Positions 1-12,954 of a stretch of 64,000 bases of DNA are shown here, in pieces. This DNA is from Sipunculus nudus. Taxonomy: Eukaryota; Annelida; Sipuncula; Golfingiida; Sipunculidae. The stretch's first letter is position 1. Every line of letters begins with the position of its first letter. The notes below the pieces were generated by a model. The model was not told where the DNA came from and made no database searches. It worked only from the letters and a program-made list of their open reading frames with translations. The stretch lies in assembly GCA_026874595.1 (NCBI GenBank), contig CM049315.1, forward strand, positions 19,861,664 to 19,925,663, given 5' to 3'. The position numbers and the translations under genes were made by a program.

Positions 1-796
1 TCAGTTAAAAAAATAGTTTTAAATAAATTTCCATGAACGTTTGCGAAGGGGTGGGCCATGGATCAAGGAACATATGATAAAATGCTTACGGTTAATTTGT
101 TATAGATTGGATGCATCTTGATATTGATCCTGATGTTGGCGATGGAAGCGCTCTATGAATCGCCCCTTATTTTGGAATAAACGTCTTGACAGGTGGAAGC
201 TGAATGTGTCTAGCCTAAGTTAATATATTTTACTATATATTTTACTGATTGCAAGGTTTGCTTCTTAAATAGATATTTAATTTTTGTCCTAAACTCGAAC
301 ATGAATTTAAAAAAATGACAAAACCTCTTGAGAAAAATTGACAAAGAAAAAAGAGTACTCAGGAGCATATGCTACCACACTAAGTTCGTAGAAAATTCCG
401 TGGGTTTGGGCATGCTCTAATATGTGAACTCATCGGAGAAACTCGTAGATAAGCGTTCATGGTGTGGTCGAAGAAACCAATAGACAACGCCAGAAAAGGC
501 TACCTATCCTAACTGCATAAATGCATGTCGGCCACAGAATCGAGTTCTGTGAAGGGTAATCCAACTTGCCTCGACTTTCAATAAATCATTAGTAACTAAA
601 GCGTACTCCAGCGTAGAAAATAATAACAAATAGCACCTTGTGTGACCTGCTTTGCAAAACAGGCGTGAAATACATCGGCCAATACATCGGTCATTGTCAA
701 CTCATACATAATGACCACTTTTATCACGAACACCTAGGTGGACAACAGATCAGTGAAACTGAAATCAGCAGTAACCTTGAATAATCTCGCAAATGT

Positions 797-798
<2 letters not shown>
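1..798. other. unique AT-rich stretch, nothing recognised
   Basis: No open frame of note, no RNA gene and no recognisable repeat were seen on either strand. Confidence 0.5.

Positions 799-843
<45 letters not shown>
799..843. repeat. (AT)n microsatellite
   Basis: About 22 uninterrupted AT dinucleotides. The open frame running through it, with a Tyr/Ile-alternating peptide, is a product of the repeat and is not a gene. Confidence 0.97.
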
Positions 844-846
<3 letters not shown>

Positions 847-1662
847 GGTAGAGTTAACCTCCGTTGTAAAGTGCTCTATGGCCTACACACTAGGCCAAAG
901 CGGTATAACGCTGAAGAAAAACATATAATATATATTATAATTATATGTGTTCGTGTATATATCTGTTTGTCAACAGGAAATGTGAGATATATGACTCTAA
1001 AGGTATACCTATATCCATTATGGACAAAGAGTAAAACGGGTAGTATAGACAAATACACAAACCCATATGTATAGATATATTTATAGTTTTGGTAACGCAT
1101 GGGCGCTTTTGACAATACCAATTAAAATTCCATTACAATTTTGCATAAGACATTTGATAAAGAAATATTAACCTTCTTAATTCCATCTGTTAATGTGTTT
1201 CATAATCTCAAATAGTATGTATAACGTCAAACTAATTTTTCTAATATAACGTTTTTGTATACAAGCTACAATATATAAAAACACATCTCCTTTCCACCAG
1301 TCTCTCGCCATGATTAAATTTTTCACTTTGACGCTGTCCTCGCAATAAGTCATGCCGCAACCAAAAAAGTTTTTTTTTATTCAAGTTTCTCGAAACCGCT
1401 CATTTGGGCTGCCATTCACATACAAATTTAATCTCGGATGTCACAGGTCGCATGTCGGAATTATGGGTACACCGATAGTATTTTTAACTTAGAGACCCAG
1501 GCTGGGTTTTGATATAGGCATGGACCTTTTCAGTCTATAATACTCATTAAATTTATCAAAATAAACCTAAAATATTCTCATGCAAGCTAACTCGTCCGTC
1601 TACAATTTTTCATTGCAGTTTATAGACCTTTGCACCTAATGTACCCTCTTTCTAACATAAAA

Positions 1663-1663
<1 letters not shown>
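844..1663. other. unique AT-rich stretch, nothing recognised
   Basis: The sequence just right of the (AT)n tract, about 880-915, has a weak resemblance to a tRNA A box (aaagcggtataacgc), but no B box follows at the right distance. I do not call a SINE. Confidence 0.45.

Positions 1664-1709
<46 letters not shown>
1664..1709. repeat. (TA)n microsatellite
   Basis: About 23 uninterrupted TA dinucleotides. Confidence 0.97.
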
Positions 1710-1714
<5 letters not shown>

Positions 1715-3200
1715 AAGTACTTACTCAGAACACATGTTGTTTCAAAGAGCAGTTTACTACGTGTGAACATCTGGTAAAGATTTTGAATGAGTTTAAATTC
1801 CCGCTTTATGATGCTGTTTTGGCAAACTGTGCTTCATACATAGGATACGGATTCTTGAACACATCCGAAGATTTCCAGCAACGCTTGGCAGGTAGCATTG
1901 AATATATGCCCAAAATAAAGGCCCTGGACAAGGAAAAAAGACGGACAAATTGGCACTGTATTTGTATTGGTGTATTTACTGTTCTTCTAAAACATTCGAT
2001 CCATAAAATCTGATAAAAAAATATTCACACGCTATGTATCAGAGCAGACAGTATACCGTGTGAACAACAGAAAGTTAAAGTATGTGCTTAGATGTTAGGC
2101 TAATCTGAAAGCAGTAAATCACGAATGAAACACCAGTTTAATTGAAATTTACGGTATAACGGACGTGTTCAAAGCCAGACACCTTTTATTGCTGTTTTCT
2201 ACTTGATTATAAGAATGGATGACATGGCTTGGACTTCGTTTGTAGTCATACTGTGTATATATAGTACCATAACAATAATGATTGATGATAATGACACATT
2301 CCTACTCATTACTAGGAAAAATGATCCATTCATCTGTCGTGGGGATACGCAAGAATGGAGGAAAACCACGCTCTGTAGCTGCCAGGTCATGTGTTTTATC
2401 CTGTAATAAGCTTATCACGGTCTGTCAGTCGCAGTTCGACGATTATTCATTTCTGATGGGAATCTCTCGTGGTTGAGACTCTAGATGTTGTACAGGATGT
2501 TCATTTTTCACTAGACGAAAGAGTAGACTGTTTTTGTAAAATGCATGTATAACTACAAATAATGTGGCTTGCTTCATATTTGCGAGGTTCCAATTTCGGT
2601 ATATTCACTTTCCCATTCATGAGGTTCCAGTTTCGCGGTCTCATCATATAATGACAATCATAGTGCATTCATACTTATACGAATTAATTAATTTAAATAT
2701 TATTGCGCGCAAAATCATACCAACTGGACAGGGACTCGAGTAAACATGGAAAGAGCAGACACAATTTTTCATTATTGGTAGATAATTTGAAAGAGCGTTA
2801 TAAATTAAAAGAACCATCTATTATACTTAATTGTAGGCCCTTTAATTTTTGGCTTTTCGATTTTCCAATGCCCATTTATTCATGTTTGGTATATTTCCGT
2901 GATGCTTTATCTTTCCAGAGTAGGTAGACGGACGTCACCTATTATTTAAGGTCCCCATTACGATCCAAACCAGAAATGTGAGGGGCAAAGTAAAGAGATC
3001 TCGATAGAACCTCAGACTACACCAATGTATACGCTACAGGAAGTCAGCATTATTATATGTCTTTTCTGAGTGTATCGAGAACACGAAACACAGAAGACTT
3101 GATGATAACATCTTATCGTATCATACACCTTCATCTTCCTTACATAGCAAAGACGCTCCCAAGTTGCCATGAACCTATCCTAAGATATAATGTGTGTGTG

Positions 3201-3203
<3 letters not shown>
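1710..3203. other. unique stretch, no supported gene
   Basis: Short open frames occur at 1783-2013 (76 codons, plus) and around 2200-2480 (both strands). None shows a domain, signal peptide or compositional sign of coding, and overlapping frames on both strands are equally long. I see no RNA gene or repeat. Confidence 0.45.

Positions 3204-3237
<34 letters not shown>
3204..3237. repeat. (AT)n microsatellite preceded by short (TG)n
   Basis: Six TG units at 3191-3202 run into about 17 AT units. Confidence 0.95.
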
Positions 3238-3239
<2 letters not shown>

Positions 3240-5020
3240 TAAATGTAACTGTATATTGCCTTCGCAGACTCATCCTTTTAATTAATTGGTCTTCATGACA
3301 GGTATATGCTTAATTTTGAGCGGAAATGTAACCACATGCACTTATAAATATCGCTCTGGCGGTTCAAGTTCTGAAGCTATTCTTAAAGAAATGAAGCAAG
3401 AAAGAACCATGAAACACATCAACGAAAACACAATAGAATTATCAAAAGAGTTTTTTTTCAATTCTTTCTTAAGAGCAATATCATTACATTGTGACAAACA
3501 TATTGGATAAGTCTCGCATGAGGAGATAACAATTTGTTAATTTAAGATAAGTGGCCGTGTTCCTGTACTTACGTGACCTGTTAACACCACTATTCGGGGC
3601 TGGTTCGATTTGTCCAGGCTAATCCGGTCCAATGACATTCACGACAGACACGCGTCCATTTGACATGGCTTTTAAGACATGTCAGGCGACCCAAGACAGT
3701 TTAAATCAATAACAGCGAAGCAGTCGTGGGCAGGATAACGGAAACTCGGCAGTCTATCTTCCGCCGCTGCTGATTTCACTCCCGCACGTGATGTCGACAG
3801 TACTTCCCTTATCCCGGACGCATGCTGTGGTCGAGGTTCTCGCTCACGGACAACCAAAGCGTAAATTGACGATTCATCTCACGAAACCCAGGGGCTACAC
3901 GCATTTCCTCAAATGAAATGCCTAGAAATGCAATCTTTCAAGTCCTATTTGATTTATTAGATATAACCTCTTCTCAGATATGAATTGAATCCTCGGTACG
4001 TCAGTGCGATCCTGTCACGTACTTCTCGCTGCACTCCCACTGTGACCATAAATTTTTAGGTGTTCAGATATAAGTAAACGATATCTTGATTAGCTCCTGT
4101 CAGCAAAAGAGAACACCCTATAAGTTCTGCATATAGAGGTGCCTCATACATTGAGTCTGATGAAACTATCTCGGTTCAGAGAGTATGAAACCGTGAGCAT
4201 CAGCATTTAGGTGACTGATGTTCTCATAAAATCGCTCCCATGTCAAAATGTCCTCCCTCCTGAGTACGTATATATTATAAGGTACAACCCATTGGTATCA
4301 ACAAATTAGGACCGTCCAGTGCACGAGTTAGATTGGGCTCTATCACCCATGTATATTAATCGAATGTTTCGGACTCGCTTGATCAGTGCAATTTTAGATT
4401 AGGCTGGGGTTCGGAAGTCATGAATTTTCAATCGAATAAGCCCAAAAAAGCAGAAAAAAACATGCATCTCTAGGGCTTTCCTTTCAGGAATTCTGTCCGT
4501 TTAAAAGCAAAACATGTAGACTTTATCAGATGACGGTTTTTCATGTCAAAGAAAGCAGTGGAGAGCACCTTATCGTCTGTCCCCCGTGCCTTCGTTATTC
4601 ATCATCAATAATTCTGTCCATCCCGAAGTTCCGTGAGCGGGTTGAAATTGGAATAAAATCTCGACCTTTCCTGAGTCGGACCGGGTAATTAAGCCTATGT
4701 CTGCTCGGTCGAGGCGATAAACACTATTGTACAATGTATACCAAATGAATTTTCCAGCTTCATAATGCGTGCACAGTAACCTGGAAACACCTACTGTTTC
4801 CTAATAAACATAAGATTCATAATAAAAGAAATGTTTAATCCTATCATTTTATCTGCTTCATAATATGCATCATTCTATAATGATTCTGCGAATGAAAGTT
4901 TTAATATGTGTATATATGTTCAGATTTGATCATATGTATTTTAATCAAGTGTATTTTTCACATGGCCTGGTGAAAAAACAGAATGACTTCTAAAAATGTT
5001 TCCCGGTGTACATATATTGC
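3238..5020. other. unique stretch with a GC-richer patch at about 3560-3870
   Basis: The patch at 3560-3870 has more CpG than its surroundings and a 61-codon minus-strand frame (3672-3857) with no recognisable domain. It could be an exon or regulatory patch, but nothing decides this. The rest is AT-rich and featureless. Confidence 0.35.
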
Positions 5021-5076
5021 AATAATAGTAATAATAATAATAATTATAATAATAATAATAATAATAATAAAAAAAT
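5021..5076. repeat. (AAT)n microsatellite, slightly interrupted
   Basis: A run of AAT/ATA trinucleotides with one AGT and one ATT interruption, ending in a short A tract. Confidence 0.93.
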
Positions 5077-7286
5077 AACAGTCATTATGATATGTACACT
5101 AATGTTAATGTACTCAAAATGAATCAAATGATGTACTTTTACCCTCAGTGTGACATTTCTTTATAAAATTTTATAATTAGATGAAGTTAAATGTGTATCT
5201 TATTAGCTTGAACAATACATGACAAAACAGTCCTGCACAGAAGTGTCCTACACACCTTTGCTGTGGAATTATGCATGCGTGTTATATTATATAAGATTCT
5301 CTTGTTACCGACATCCATCGTACTTTACAGTTATCAAGCAGTTTTTTATCAGTCAGTGTATCAATTCCTCCAGACGAATCCAATATTGTAAAGGGTTGTT
5401 TCAAACAGAAAATTGACACAAGATAGTAAAGGCAGCAGTAAATGTATATTAGTATAAAATGTCGACTAGATATCGAATTCCATTTCAAAAGTTCGAAATA
5501 GTTTTGTTCCCAATACAGAACAAGAAAAAACATAATGATGTACTGGAATAAAAAAAAAAAGAAAAACCTTATTAAGTTAAATCTAAAAACTAGAAAACAA
5601 AAATAAAAATACTAACAATGATAATAATAAAGAAAAACAAACAAAAAATGAATATTGTACACAGGCAATAAACTAATGGAATCCAGAATGAATTATATCA
5701 CAATTGGACTTCTGTTGTACGTCTGTTGTACACTGAGATGTGGTTTGTGCAGTCTCTGTGACGTCAGTCAAACGTCAGTCCCACTGATGGACGCGGTCAA
5801 TTAACGTGTTCTCAATAGAAGACTCAGCCGTGTATGAAAAATAACATGTTACATTTATGAACGTTTAACTCTCTTTCTACTCTTAAGTTTTCCGCTTTGG
5901 TTGTAAACTAAATGAATCTGAAAGAACTGTTGAGAAAAATGCCGTGCATGTATTTCAAATGGATTATAGAGCTTCTCTAATGGATTATAGGGATTTCCCA
6001 TGGACGCGGGAAGAAGATTATGCTTTATTTACTTTTACTGAAAGACTATGAAAGTGAGTGTTGATTTGCGAATCTGAAGACAGATAAGTTTTAATGTGCT
6101 TACCTGTGGGCAGGTGGATTTATAATTTCATACTCTAAGCATTTTCACCATATGTAAATGATTTTCGTCAAAGATATCTTCAAACATTGTAAGGCTATGA
6201 CTTCTTGCCGTCAGACGAGGCCTTTATTTGATGAAAGCTTATATGATTATGTCAGTTAGAGGGTGCTGTCCTTTGTTTGTTGAAAAAAAAATTATTGCGA
6301 TAAAAGCCTGAAATCAACTTAAAATCAAATTCAAGTTCGACGATATAAAGGTGCTGTCAGCAACTGAAAGAAGTATTTACCTACACTGGCTTGGAAGTCA
6401 AGCTGACGCACCACGAAAGGTTATCGATAAGTATTAACAGAGGCAAAACAGATAAGAATAAGAGAAGAAACCGACGCTAAAGCCAGACGAAAGAGAACAC
6501 CGATGGGTATTGTGCTACTAAAAGGAGAATGCAATCTGTTATGGGGACACATTGCATTTTGTGCTCCACTTGGCATTTATTGTTATTTCGTTTGAGTAAA
6601 ACCGATTAACTCAACGTAAACTGACATCATATCACCGGTAAGGTTAGATGTGATGGGCTACAATAGACGAACACATTACTTCCATACGCAGCAGATCCGT
6701 ACCATGGTACGACGTAAAAACTGGATCGTTTGTTCCCTCTGATAAAGACGATTTTGCGCAAATAGAATAATATTGGACCTTTAGATATTGATCATGAAAA
6801 AGTGAAAGCCAGCTCTGACGGTCTCTCAAAACTTTTAAATGAGCCCTTGGTTCAACAGAATAATTTAGTATGCAACAATGACGCCTTTGAGATTCGACCT
6901 GGAAACTATGGAGGTCAGACGAGCGTTTTAAATTATCGGTTTTGTCATGTTTCGTCCTTATAGATAACAACGTTGCATGCGCCTAAACACTACAACAAAA
7001 TGACCTCTCAGAGGAGTCTCATGTCAAGTCCGTATATTGCATTTTTTATAAGTCATTGTTCTTGCAATATGACACATCTCGATTAAACTTACCGCATAAT
7101 CTTACTAAAAAATTCATTTTCCATATCAATTTTGAAAATTAATCTGGCAAATTGCTCGACCAAGGATAAATGGTTGACATTTATGATCTCACCTCTAAAT
7201 TCGACTTCTAAAATATTTATGTAGACGAAAGGTTGAAACAGGGACAAATGAGTCACTTAATCAATACATACATGAATTTCTGCTTA

Positions 7287-7330
7287 TTTATAATTCTGTA
7301 AACAATTCTTGTTTATAATTCTGTAAACAA
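7287..7330. repeat. short direct repeat, 19 bp twice, 25-bp period
   Basis: The string tttataattctgtaaacaa occurs at 7287 and again at 7312. In copy 2 (about 9785) the region is not repeated in this way, so the doubling probably arose after the large duplication. Confidence 0.75.
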
Positions 7331-7861
7331 GTACAGAGAACAGACGAACAGGTGCTATGTGAAAGTTGAGTGAAGTATCTTGGGATTAAGTATGGTTTGA
7401 TCTAGGATTACACTATTCAGTAAATAAATCCTATAGAATCTGTGTCTACTTACAGACATGTCTTGCCTGCCATCTATTTTATTTTACGCCTCCTCGTGAC
7501 TATAATTCAATTTGTCGCTCAGTTTACATGCTGTCTGTCATGTCATGCATACATAAAATTAACTACATTGTATATTAACTTGTTTTTGTCAAAATGGCTG
7601 TCATGCCATAGCTTTTGTAACGCTATCTATGACAAACATATTCCGATACGTTGATAATTTAAACCTGTCAAATTTAACTTCAGAAAGTCCTTTATTGTTT
7701 TCTATCTGCATTGAACTGTTATTTTAAGTATAAAGTATATAGAGAAATACCAGAATAATAAATCTGTAACTCAATATTGCATGATATTATAACCATGAAT
7801 TCAATTCAGCTATTTCAAGCCCTACATTTTCCATTTGATTATTTAATATTTCTTGTTATTA

Positions 7862-8092
7862 CCTCCGCCAAGCTTGGGTTATGTTTTGGCCGGCGTTGGT
7901 TTGTTTATCTATTAGCAACATTACTCAAAAAGTTTTTAACGGATTATGATGACATTTTTAAGGATAGCTCGGCAATGATATAAGGAACATGATTAAATAT
8001 TGGGGGTGATCCGAATCACCCAGCAATTTTTTAATAGAAAATGCTGCATTCTAACAATGTCGTATGGGGATAATTATCTGCCTTGGCGGAGG
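7862..8092 (+). mobile_element. MITE-like element with perfect 11-bp terminal inverted repeats
   Basis: The ends are cctccgccaag at 7862-7872 and cttggcggagg at 8082-8092, exact reverse complements. The interior carries gtttgtttatctattagcaa, a gttttt.acggatt.tgatgac motif and ggtgatccgaatcaccc. Beyond the right repeat runs ctgcactctctgaatgcaaa, then tttctagtt. I recognise this as a very common animal repeat whose end reads like cttggcggaggtctgc; its formal class is not something I can assign. There is no coding capacity. The insertion predates the tandem duplication, since its right half is also in copy 2. Confidence 0.75.
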
Positions 8093-9672
8093 TCTGCACT
8101 CTCTGAATGCAAATTTCTAGTTCAATCAGCTGTTGCAAGGCCAAAAACAAGAAAATCGTGTCCTCTCCTAAAACACAGGGTTTAAAAGACTAAACAGTCC
8201 TGTACAAAAGTATTCTACACACCTTTACTGTGGAATTATGCATGAATGCATGTTAAATTATAGAAGATTTACTTTTTTACCCTCAGCCATTGTATTTTAC
8301 AGTTATTAGGCAGGTTATAATCAGACAATGTATCAATTCCTGCAGACGAATCCTATATTGTACAGGGTTGTAAAGTTTTTCCGCTTTGGTTGTAAACTTA
8401 ATGAATTTGAAAGAACTGTTGATAAAAACAGTCGTGCATGCATTTCGAAACAGATTATAGATTTCCTATGATTATAGACGTTTCCCATGGACGCGGGAAG
8501 AAGATTCTGCATTATTTACTTTTACTGAACGACAATGAAAGTGTTGATTTGTAAATCTAAAGACAGATCAGTCTTAATGTGCTGACTTGTGGACAGATGG
8601 TTTTACCAATTAAAACTCTAGGCATTTTCACCACCTGTCAACGATTTTCGTCCACTTTGATAAGGCATCTTGAAACATTGTAAGGCTATGACTTCTTGCT
8701 TCTTCTTTGATGAAAGCTTATATGATTATGTCAGTTAAAGGGTGCTGTCCCTAGTTTGTTGAAACAAAATTATTGTGATAAAAGCCTGAAATCAATTTAA
8801 AATCAAATTTTAAGTTCAACCATATAAAGTTGCTGTTAGCAGCTGAAATAAGTATTTATACACTGGCTTGGAAGTCAAGCTGACGCATCACGAAAGGTTA
8901 TCGATCAAGTAGGGAACTAAGACAAAACAGGTAAGGCCGACGCTAAACCCAGACGAAAGAGAACACCGACGGAGTATTGTGCTACTAAAAGGAGAATGAA
9001 TTCTGTTGTGGGGACATATTGAATTTTGTGCTCCACTTGACATTTATGGTTATTTGTTTCAGTAAATCCGATTAAATCAACGTAAACCGACTTCATATCA
9101 CTAGTAAGGTTAGATGTGATGGGCAACAACAGACGAAAACGTTACATCCGCACGCAGCAGATCAATACCATGGTACTTCGTAAAAAATGTGGTTCCTTTG
9201 TTCTTTCTATTAAAGACGATATAATATTGGACCTTTAGATATTGAACATAAAACAGTGAAGGCTAGCTCTGACTACCGCTCAAAACTTTTTAATGAGCCC
9301 TTGGTTCAACAAAATAATTTAGTATGCAACAATGACGCCTTTGAGATTCGACCTGGAAACTATGGAGGTCAGACGAGCGTGTTTAAATAACCGGTTTTGA
9401 CATGTTTCGTCCTTACAGATTACTATGTTGCATGCGCTTAAACACTACAACAAAATGGCCTCTCAGAGGAGTCTCATATCAAGTCCGTATATTGAATGTT
9501 TTATGTCATTACCCTCGCAATATGCAGCTTTTCAATTAACCTTACCGGAGATTCACTGTCCATGTTAAATTTGAAAATTAATCTGGCAAATTGCTCGTGC
9601 AAGTATAAAACGTTGAATTGTATGATCTCACCTAAACCCAGTTTGTATGTAGTATGATCCTGAAGCGTAGGC

Positions 9673-9675
<3 letters not shown>

Positions 9676-9719
<44 letters not shown>
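9676..9719. repeat. (AT)n microsatellite inside duplication copy 2
   Basis: About 22 TA units, absent at the matching position of copy 1 near 7220, so it arose or expanded after the duplication. Confidence 0.95.
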
Positions 9720-9721
<2 letters not shown>

Positions 9722-10368
9722 ACAAAAGTTTGAAATAGGGACAAACGAGTCGCTTACTCCATACATACATGAATTTCCGCTTATTCATAACTGTGTAAAC
9801 AATATTTATTTTCCAAAATAAATTACTCTTTTATAGATGTTATGTGGCTAAGTTAAATTTGTAAAATTTGAAGATTTAGTACAGAGAACAGACGAATAGG
9901 TGCTTTTTGAAAGTTGAGTGAAGTATACGTATCTAGGGATTTAGTATCGAATGACCTAGGATGACATTATTTGTTAAATAAATTCTATCGAATATGTTTC
10001 TTCTTACAGTCATGCCTTGCCTGGCATTTATTTTATTTAACGTCTCTTCGTGACTGTAATTCAATATGCCGCTAAGTTACGTGCTGTCTGTCACGCCATG
10101 CATACATGATATTAACTAGATTCATTTGTTTTTGTAAAAATGGCTGTTACGCCATAGATATTGTAACGCTATCTATGACAAACAAATTCCGATACGTTGA
10201 TAATTCAAACCTGTCAAATTTAATTTAAAAAATCCTTTATTGTTTTCTACCTGCATAGAACTGTTATTATAAACATTAGAGATATACCAGAAGAATAAAT
10301 CTGCAACTCAATACTGCATGATATTATAACCATGAATTCAATTCAGCTATTTCAGGCCCTAAATTATC

Positions 10369-10645
10369 CATTGGTTTGTTTGTCTATCTATTTGCAACAT
10401 AACTCAGAATGTTTTAATGGATTTTGATGACATTTTTAAGGAAAGCTCGGCAATGATGGTATAAGGAACATTAATAAGTATTGGAGGTGATCTGGATCAC
10501 CCAGAATTTTTTTTAATGGAAATGCTTTATTCCAACAATGCCATATGGGGAAAATTAGCTGCCTTGGCGGAGGTCTGCCTTCTCTGAATGCAAATTTTAG
10601 TTCAATCTGCAATCAGCTATTGTAAGACCAAAAGCAAGAAAATCG
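10369..10645 (+). mobile_element. MITE-like remnant lacking its left end
   Basis: Counterpart of the element at 7862-8092. It retains the gtttgtttgtctatctat interior, ggtgatctggatcaccc and the right end cttggcggagg near 10563, but the left terminal inverted repeat has been deleted. Confidence 0.65.
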
Positions 10646-10672
10646 TGTCCCTTCCTAAAACACAGGGCCAAT

Positions 10673-12142
10673 TTAAATGTCTGTACTGACGGAATGCAAT
10701 TCAAGCTTCTCGATTGCTAAGGTTTATCTACGGACGACCTAAGTCTTAAAAGGTGTAGTGTTTTCACCGCTGTAACTACCTTTTTGGATATTGTGGACAA
10801 ACTTTCTCAAATATATCAATGGTTTTATATGTTGTCGAGAAGAATTCATTATATTAGTGAATGGAGTTGATTTGGATCTTACCTGCCGACGCCTATCCCG
10901 CTCCCTCTACAAACGTATAAAACATGAAAGGTCTCTTCAACAGTTGGTTGGTAGAGTGGACATCAAGCATGGCTCACTCACTTGTTTGGTTCAAATAATT
11001 CCTCAAGCCAAAATATTTTTTCTCTGATTACGTGCTATTTTACCAAAGAGCTCTTCATCCTCGAATTATTGCTGCATTTCAAGACCCTTTTGCAAAAATG
11101 ACAAGATTGTCATTGTTGTCCGAATGATGATGGACACTCGAATAAGACATTGATTAATTACTTCTTGATCTGAGGCCCTCCATCTTTGTTTAAATTGCAG
11201 AGCTAGTCACTCCAGACCGTCAATCTTAATTGTCATGGGAAATTGAGTTGGAGTCAATTTATCTCTTTTCAATGCCGTTTGACACAAGTTTGACCACCAT
11301 GCCTTGTGACATTAGGCTGCCTCGTGCCAGTTGACTGACGAATTCATCGCTTTCTCGCATGAACTGCCTCTACATCCTCAAATGGGAGCCTCTCTCTGGC
11401 ATTACAGGGAATGTTATCAAATCAAGCTCTTATTGTCTCAATGCAGAAAGATTTACGACGATTTATTGTGGATAAGCTCACTATCTAAAAGGAACACTGC
11501 ATCAACAGGTTTCCCATACAAACTGTAGCAAGATTACAAGTTGATTAATTCCAGGTTTGGTACAACATTTCACATATCAACAGTTTTGTTTCAGACGAGA
11601 CAGTTTCTTTTAGGTTTACATGTATATACACGGAGCTTATATCCACAGTGTAATTATCCCTGAAACCTATTTCAGTGATTAACTATCAGAGATAACACGA
11701 ACGCTTTGAATGATTTCTTTGTAATTGTATTCAGGATGTGTTTTACAAACGTTTTCATGACAGCAGGACCAAACATCCCTCATATTATAAAAAAAAACGA
11801 GTTTAATTTACGCATACTGTAGCATTCTACATCCCGCTGTGTACATATTTTGATATAATTGGCAGCTCGATATTCTGCGGAAATTTTACTCAAAACCTCT
11901 GTAAACTTTGGTGTGAATATCTGTAAAGCCTTTTGTTTGCAAATAATGACATCAAATGAACGGTTAAAATGTACAGTATCTATGATTTTTGAGAAAGTAA
12001 GGGATACAAAACCACATCATAATACCTGCAGGAAAACATTACAAACAGTAATAAAATTAAAGGATATCCAGACGCGATCGTTGAAATCACACCTGAAGTA
12101 ATTGTCCATAACCAGGGAACAATAGAGACTCTAAGGAATGGT
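10673..12142. other. unique stretch, no supported gene
   Basis: Small frames at 10791-11027, 11331-11528 and 11859-12101 (65-80 codons, plus) show no domain, and flanking splice signals cannot be judged. No repeat was recognised. Confidence 0.4.
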
Positions 12143-12161
12143 GGGGGGGGGGGGGGGGGGG
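12143..12161 (+). repeat. poly-G tract, 19 G
   Basis: An uninterrupted run of G on the plus strand in otherwise AT-rich DNA. The length may vary between individuals or be a sequencing estimate. Confidence 0.93.
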
Positions 12162-12424
12162 CTCAACACCATGGCATAGGTAAACAAGTGTGCAATGAGA
12201 GCCAGAAGAATTTAAACATAACTTTCGCATGCAGAAGTATAAGAAAAAACGATGCCAGACGCAAAATCCGGCGCTATGTCGGTACTAAACGTATATAATT
12301 CTATTTTCCAGATTATTTAGGCCATTAAAAGACAGGGCGCCCGTTGTGCCACTTCTAAATCCGTTCCTGGTAAGGTCTTGCAGCTTCTACAGCAATCAGT
12401 AAGATGCAATTTCACTTATGTGGG

Positions 12425-12565
12425 CTAGTTTGCTGACGTTTGATTTATTCATCTGGTAGCTGCGTTATGACCTGGCGCAGCTGCAGAATGAAGAGATAAC
12501 TGTACCAAATTACAGGAGTCAGGGAGCTTGGGGCGGAACCTAGGTCTAGCCTTCTGGTATTCTTC
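12425..12565 (+). repeat. dispersed repeat family A, partial copy 1
   Basis: Aligns with 13266-13382. Shared anchors are tttatttat.catctg.nag, cagctg.cnanngatgaca-like text, and gaacctaggtct near the end. Non-coding. Confidence 0.55.
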
Positions 12566-12954
12566 GTTTAGTGTTTCCATACTTTCTCCAGTCACAAACC
12601 AAAGTCAACTATACATATAGAATCCCATACAAGCATCCTACTTAATAGACTTTTATGAAGTTACGCCACTTCTTCATGGTATCTACATTTATCATCTTTC
12701 TCATTCAATATTTTACAATCCCTCTCTTTCTTTCTCTCTCTCTCTCTCATGTCATTCCAACATTAATCAGAATACATGAAAGATATTATGTGAGATAAAA
12801 CACAGTGTGCCGTTATGTAACAGCAATATCATATTCAACAACATAGCAAGGATCTAATTAAACCTGCATCACATAGGGTGCCAATTAACGCAGTTCATAA
12901 TATAGCATGCTCGGACCAAATGAACTAATGCCAACCATAGTGTTCCATGGGACG

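Larger units (their letters stand above)
5219..8185. repeat. tandem segmental duplication, copy 1
   Basis: This about 3.0-kb segment matches 8189-10672 in direct orientation and in the same order. Anchor pairs include 5225 with 8193 (cagtcctg.acag/aaag), 5888 with 8374 (ttttccgctttggttgtaaa), 6840 with 9292 (gagcccttggttcaac), 7456 with 10012 (ttacag.catg.cttgcc) and 7770 with 10315 (gcatgatattataaccatga). Copy 1 holds about 480 bp (about 5405-5880) that copy 2 lacks. Substitutions and small indels are spread throughout, so the duplication is old. The longest frame, 6644-6970 minus (108 codons), is broken in copy 2 by an indel of about 14 bp and by a 1-bp insertion, which argues that it does not encode protein. 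Confidence 0.88.
8189..10672. repeat. tandem segmental duplication, copy 2
   Basis: Direct-orientation partner of 5219-8185, beginning after the shared cctaaaacacaggg end of copy 1 and ending at the same motif near 10668. Relative to copy 1 it lacks about 480 bp near 8370 and about 65 bp near 10372, and it has gained an (AT)n tract at 9676-9719. No gene is supported. The 70-codon (8917-9129) and 95-codon (9501-9788) minus frames are not shared with copy 1. Confidence 0.88.

Noticed and set aside
880-915. SINE head beside the first (AT)n tract
   Set aside because: An A-box-like string is present, but no B box follows at a suitable distance.
793-1074. Tyr/Ile-repeat frames over (AT)n tracts (also at 9501, 15450, 16430, 22472, 26099, 30604 and 36781)
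   Set aside because: They are translations of dinucleotide repeats.
6644-6970. 108-codon minus frame as a gene
   Set aside because: The duplicate copy near 9110-9410 has frame-breaking indels, and no domain is present.
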